From positions 37,854 to 101,853 of the forward strand of contig NZ_FRAU01000005.1 of assembly GCF_900142415.1 (NCBI RefSeq): 64,000 bases of DNA, in the 5' to 3' direction. Source of the stretch: Rhodothermus profundi (GTDB lineage Bacteria; Bacteroidota; Rhodothermia; Rhodothermales; Rhodothermaceae). Made by a program: the position numbers and the translations under genes. The notes under the pieces are model-generated. The model worked only from the letters and a program-made list of their open reading frames with translations. It did no database searches and was not told the origin of the DNA. Below are positions 62,795 through 64,000 of this stretch, one piece after another. How positions within the stretch are numbered: the stretch's first letter is position 1; each line of letters opens with the position of its first letter.

Positions 62795-63412
62795 ATGGAA
62801 GAACGCCTCAATACCCTGACCCATGGTATCGGATTGCTACTAAGTCTCCTGGGAACAGGCTGGCTCTGGCAATCAAACGGCAGCGGTACCCTTCCGCAAC
62901 GGATCGCCAGTATGGTCTTCGGTTTTAGCCTGATCCTGCTGTATCTGGCCTCTACGCTTTACCACGGCGTGCGCCAGCCGGCCTGTAAGCAGCGGCTGCG
63001 CGTTGTTGACCATGTGGCGATTTATCTGCTTATTGCCGGCACCTACACGCCCTTTCTGGTGGCTTACGTGCCCATGCCCTGGCGCCTGGTGCTGCTTAGC
63101 GTGGTCTGGACGCTGGCTCTGAGCGGGATGATTTTCGAGGGGCTGTTCACCGGACGTTTTCCCCGTCTTTCTACTGCGTTCTACGTGGCCCTGGGCTGGC
63201 TGGCCGTACTGATGCTCCCGTTGCTGTGGCGCCATTTACCGCCAGGAGCCCTGGAGCTGATCATAGCTGGTGGTCTGGTTTACACGGGCGGTGTATTGTT
63301 CTATCGCTGGCACCGCCTGCCTTTTCATCACACTATCTGGCACCTGTTCGTACTGGCGGGCAGTGCCTTGCATTACGTAGCCGTGCTGCGCTACGGAGCT
63401 CCGGGTTCCTGA
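62795..63412 (+). CDS. Hemolysin III / YqfA family membrane protein
   Basis: 205 residues, seven predicted membrane helices. Family motifs are present: STLYHG after TM2, VDHVAIYLLIAGTYTPF in TM3, and the C-terminal HHTIWHLFVLAGSALHY with the histidines that bind zinc in the PAQR superfamily. It belongs to the HlyIII/TIGR01065 group; its bacterial role is uncertain and may involve membrane lipid homeostasis. Divergent from the FKBP gene and overlapping the next convergent gene by 22 bp. Confidence 0.93.
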   Translation: MEERLNTLTHGIGLLLSLLGTGWLWQSNGSGTLPQRIASMVFGFSLILLYLASTLYHGVRQPACKQRLRVVDHVAIYLLIAGTYTPFLVAYVPMPWRLVLLSVVWTLALSGMIFEGLFTGRFPRLSTAFYVALGWLAVLMLPLLWRHLPPGALELIIAGGLVYTGGVLFYRWHRLPFHHTIWHLFVLAGSALHYVAVLRYGAPGS

Positions 63413-64000
63413 AGCACCGTGTCCGGTGGTAAAGGGCGCAACAGCGTATCCGCGGGCAGCAGACCGTTGGGTCCGCTGCCCCGTAACACGATATCGCCGT
63501 GCTCTGTCTGGAGCATCACGCGCGCGCGTCCCTGTCCGAGCCGCCCATCGAAGCGCGCGCCGGCAACACCGCGGGGGTGCAGTTGTCGTTCGGTAAAACG
63601 CAACCCTTCGACGCGCACGGCACCGGCTTCCGTTTCGGCGCGCACCTGCACGTCGGCGTTCGGCGGAAGCGTCAGCCACAGGTCTCCGTTTGCGGTCTGG
63701 ACCGTTACGATCGCATCAACTGGCACCCGCCGGAAATGCACCGAAACCGATCCATTTTGGAGGTGGACGTCCAGACTGTCAGCCGCTCCGCGCACATGCA
63801 CCTCGCCTGCCGCCAGCCTTATCTGCAGAGGACCTTCGAGGCCTACCAGCTGCACGTTGCCCCCGGAGCGTCTGACGACGACCCGAGCGTTGCGCGGCAC
63901 ACGGCCCGTCACATGCACCTGTGCCAGCGCAGGTTGCCGGGCTTCCATTCGATACCGGAAAACGCGCGCTGTGCCTTCCTCATGCAGCTTTATCTCGCGC
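63391..64000 (-). CDS. DUF4097-like beta-helical protein, 5' end beyond the window
   Basis: At least 203 residues; the frame stays open to the window edge, so the start is outside. The sequence repeats short strands of the form VHVRGAADSLDVHLQNGSVSVHF and TVQTANGDLWLTLPPNADVQVRAE, and EHGDIVLRG near the end, typical of DUF4097 parallel-beta proteins at the cell envelope. Function unknown. Confidence 0.75.
   Translation of the reverse strand, partial: REIKLHEEGTARVFRYRMEARQPALAQVHVTGRVPRNARVVVRRSGGNVQLVGLEGPLQIRLAAGEVHVRGAADSLDVHLQNGSVSVHFRRVPVDAIVTVQTANGDLWLTLPPNADVQVRAETEAGAVRVEGLRFTERQLHPRGVAGARFDGRLGQGRARVMLQTEHGDIVLRGSGPNGLLPADTLLRPLPPDTVLQEPGAP

Overview
The window looks like a chromosomal segment of a GC-rich, probably thermophilic member of the Rhodothermota/Bacteroidota side (Rhodothermus-like). 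I infer this from gene content: an OmpA/LamG-type surface protein, a HAF-repeat protein with a secretion-type C-terminal tail, six-bladed beta-propeller lipoproteins, and a two-permease RND pump. No rRNA or other species marker is present, so the placement is an inference.

Layout. 1-334 is the leader-proximal end of a type I-E CRISPR array whose repeat, read on the minus strand, has the usual I-E form. 369-9878 is a complete minus-strand type I-E operon: DEDDh exonuclease, cas3, cse1, cse2, cas7, cas5, cas6e, cas1, cas2. 9879-10632 holds only a decayed-looking reading frame. 10633-16037 carries peptide and amidase metabolism: a Tat-exported M20 amidohydrolase, a GCPII-like M28 peptidase and an amidohydrolase-SnoaL fusion. 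A tRNA-Leu(CAA) lies at 16209-16296.

Directly after this tRNA begins a 22-kb block, 16699-38560, in which every gene is on the minus strand. In transcription order it contains a type III-C CRISPR effector (Cmr1 with an inserted PDZ-like domain, Cmr6-like, Csx11-type Cas10, Cmr4, Cmr5, a Cmr3/Cas5-position RAMP), a translationally coupled 63-residue protein, then a DUF1156 DNA methyltransferase, a sacsin-like GHKL ATPase with a DUF3883 end, an AlbA_2-DUF499 ATPase and an SNF2-type helicase with a second DUF3883 end. This is the most unusual part. The Cas10 appears to lack both the HD nuclease and the GGDD cyclase motif, while Cmr4 keeps its RNase aspartate. The block has no adaptation genes, no Cas6 and no array, so its guides must come from elsewhere, possibly from the I-E locus. 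The methyltransferase gene carries five in-frame palindromic or low-complexity insertions, and base composition changes from gene to gene, so the block looks assembled from several sources.

38749-47048 returns to ordinary content: a TonB-dependent receptor paired with a cytochrome cd1 nitrite reductase (nirS) behind a sigma70-like promoter inside a 10-bp inverted repeat, an unrecognised protein with a doubtful start, a HAF-repeat protein, an OmpA-like protein and mscL. 47183-55903 is a four-gene unit: propeller lipoprotein, membrane-fusion protein and two RND permeases. 56622-58068 is an AT-rich pair, a secreted Cys-containing small protein and a propeller lipoprotein, divergent from smc at 58237-61794. 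The end holds a small conserved-looking protein, a SlyD-like FKBP isomerase with a strong terminator, a hemolysin III/YqfA membrane protein and a DUF4097-like protein cut by the window edge.
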